In this document: in pieces, positions 5,165 to 5,310 of the stretch
How the letters are laid out: each line of letters starts with the position of its first letter
Numbering within the stretch: position 1 is the stretch's first letter
Origin: Gemmatimonadota bacterium
Lineage (GTDB): Bacteria > Gemmatimonadota > Gemmatimonadetes > Longimicrobiales > Gaopeijiaceae
Direction of reading: 5' to 3'
DNA length: 5,310 nucleotides
NCBI GenBank assembly: GCA_015492755.1
Contig: WGEM01000626.1
Span: forward strand, 1 to 5,310
Translations under genes and position numbers: made by a program
Notes under the pieces: generated by a model
The model's database searches: none
What the model saw: the letters and a program-made list of their open reading frames with translations, nothing else
What the model was told of the DNA's origin: nothing

Positions 5165-5310
5165 GGCGTCCTCCTGAGACTGCGGATCACGGAGCGCCGG
5201 CGGCGGACTTCCTTCCGGCCGCAAGCGTGGAGGCCAAGGTAGGCCGGGGGGCGGACGCTCCGAAAGCGTCGGGCGGAGATGGGGAAATGCCGTCCGAGAT
5301 GTCCGTCCAC
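5165..5310. other. Upstream region of the amidohydrolase; possible divergent gene start at the edge
   Basis: The 146 bp should hold the amidohydrolase promoter, but I see no convincing -35/-10 pair on the minus strand. A 6-bp hairpin, GACGCT at 5254-5259 and AGCGTC at 5265-5270 with loop CCGAA, is present. Near the right edge GGAG (5275-5278) precedes a plus-strand ATG at 5287 by eight bases. That could start a divergent gene leaving the window after eight codons, which is too little to call. Confidence 0.35.
5170..5175 (-). promoter_or_regulatory. Shine-Dalgarno site of the amidohydrolase gene
   Basis: The minus strand reads AGGAGG with a five-base spacer (ACGCC) before the ATG at 5164. The match and spacing are close to ideal, and they place the start immediately before the signal peptide rather than at the longer in-frame start at 5224. 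Confidence 0.85.

Noticed and set aside
5165..5224. Amidohydrolase start 20 codons further upstream (position 5224)
   Set aside because: The added residues are hydrophilic and translate through the AGGAGG site, which sits ideally before the ATG at 5164.

Overview
This is a GC-rich bacterial window (roughly two-thirds G+C by eye). It carries four complete protein genes and no sign of RNA genes, mobile elements, CRISPR or phage. Three products look exported and the fourth is an inner-membrane protein. The cell type suggested is a Gram-negative (diderm) with many secreted hydrolases. A small beta-barrel protein with an N-terminal CxxC, a secreted amidohydrolase and a short four-helix membrane protein of this style are the sort of genes I associate with Gemmatimonadota. 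That assignment is an inference from resemblance and is not proven by the sequence.

Layout. Positions 1-94 hold no supported gene, only a GC-rich inverted repeat downstream of the first gene. A minus-strand gene (95-571) encodes a 158-residue protein with four predicted membrane helices. A 219-bp divergent spacer (572-790) separates it from a plus-strand gene (791-2647) for a secreted S15-family Xaa-Pro dipeptidyl-peptidase with a complete Ser220/Asp336/His367 triad. That gene converges, with only six bases between the stop codons, on a minus-strand gene (2654-3367) for a 237-residue outer-membrane beta-barrel-like protein that starts at GTG. The same strand then holds a 111-bp spacer with a perfect 10-bp G/C hairpin, followed by a gene (3479-5164) for a secreted metal-dependent amidohydrolase of 561 residues. 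The last 146 bp (5165-5310) are its upstream region and perhaps the beginning of a divergent gene cut by the window edge.

How the genes may work together. The peptidase should remove Xaa-Pro dipeptides from the N-termini of peptides outside the cytoplasm. The amidohydrolase, also exported, could act on small amide or peptide products, and the barrel protein would sit in the outer membrane. The amidohydrolase and barrel genes are co-oriented and could share a transcript. The peptidase is on the opposite strand, so a shared pathway is only a suggestion. No hairpin followed by a T-run was found anywhere, so transcription ends here are unassigned. I see no convincing undescribed system. The most notable points are the metal-site variation and aromatic insert of the amidohydrolase, the stop-codon palindrome, and the leader hairpin of the barrel gene.
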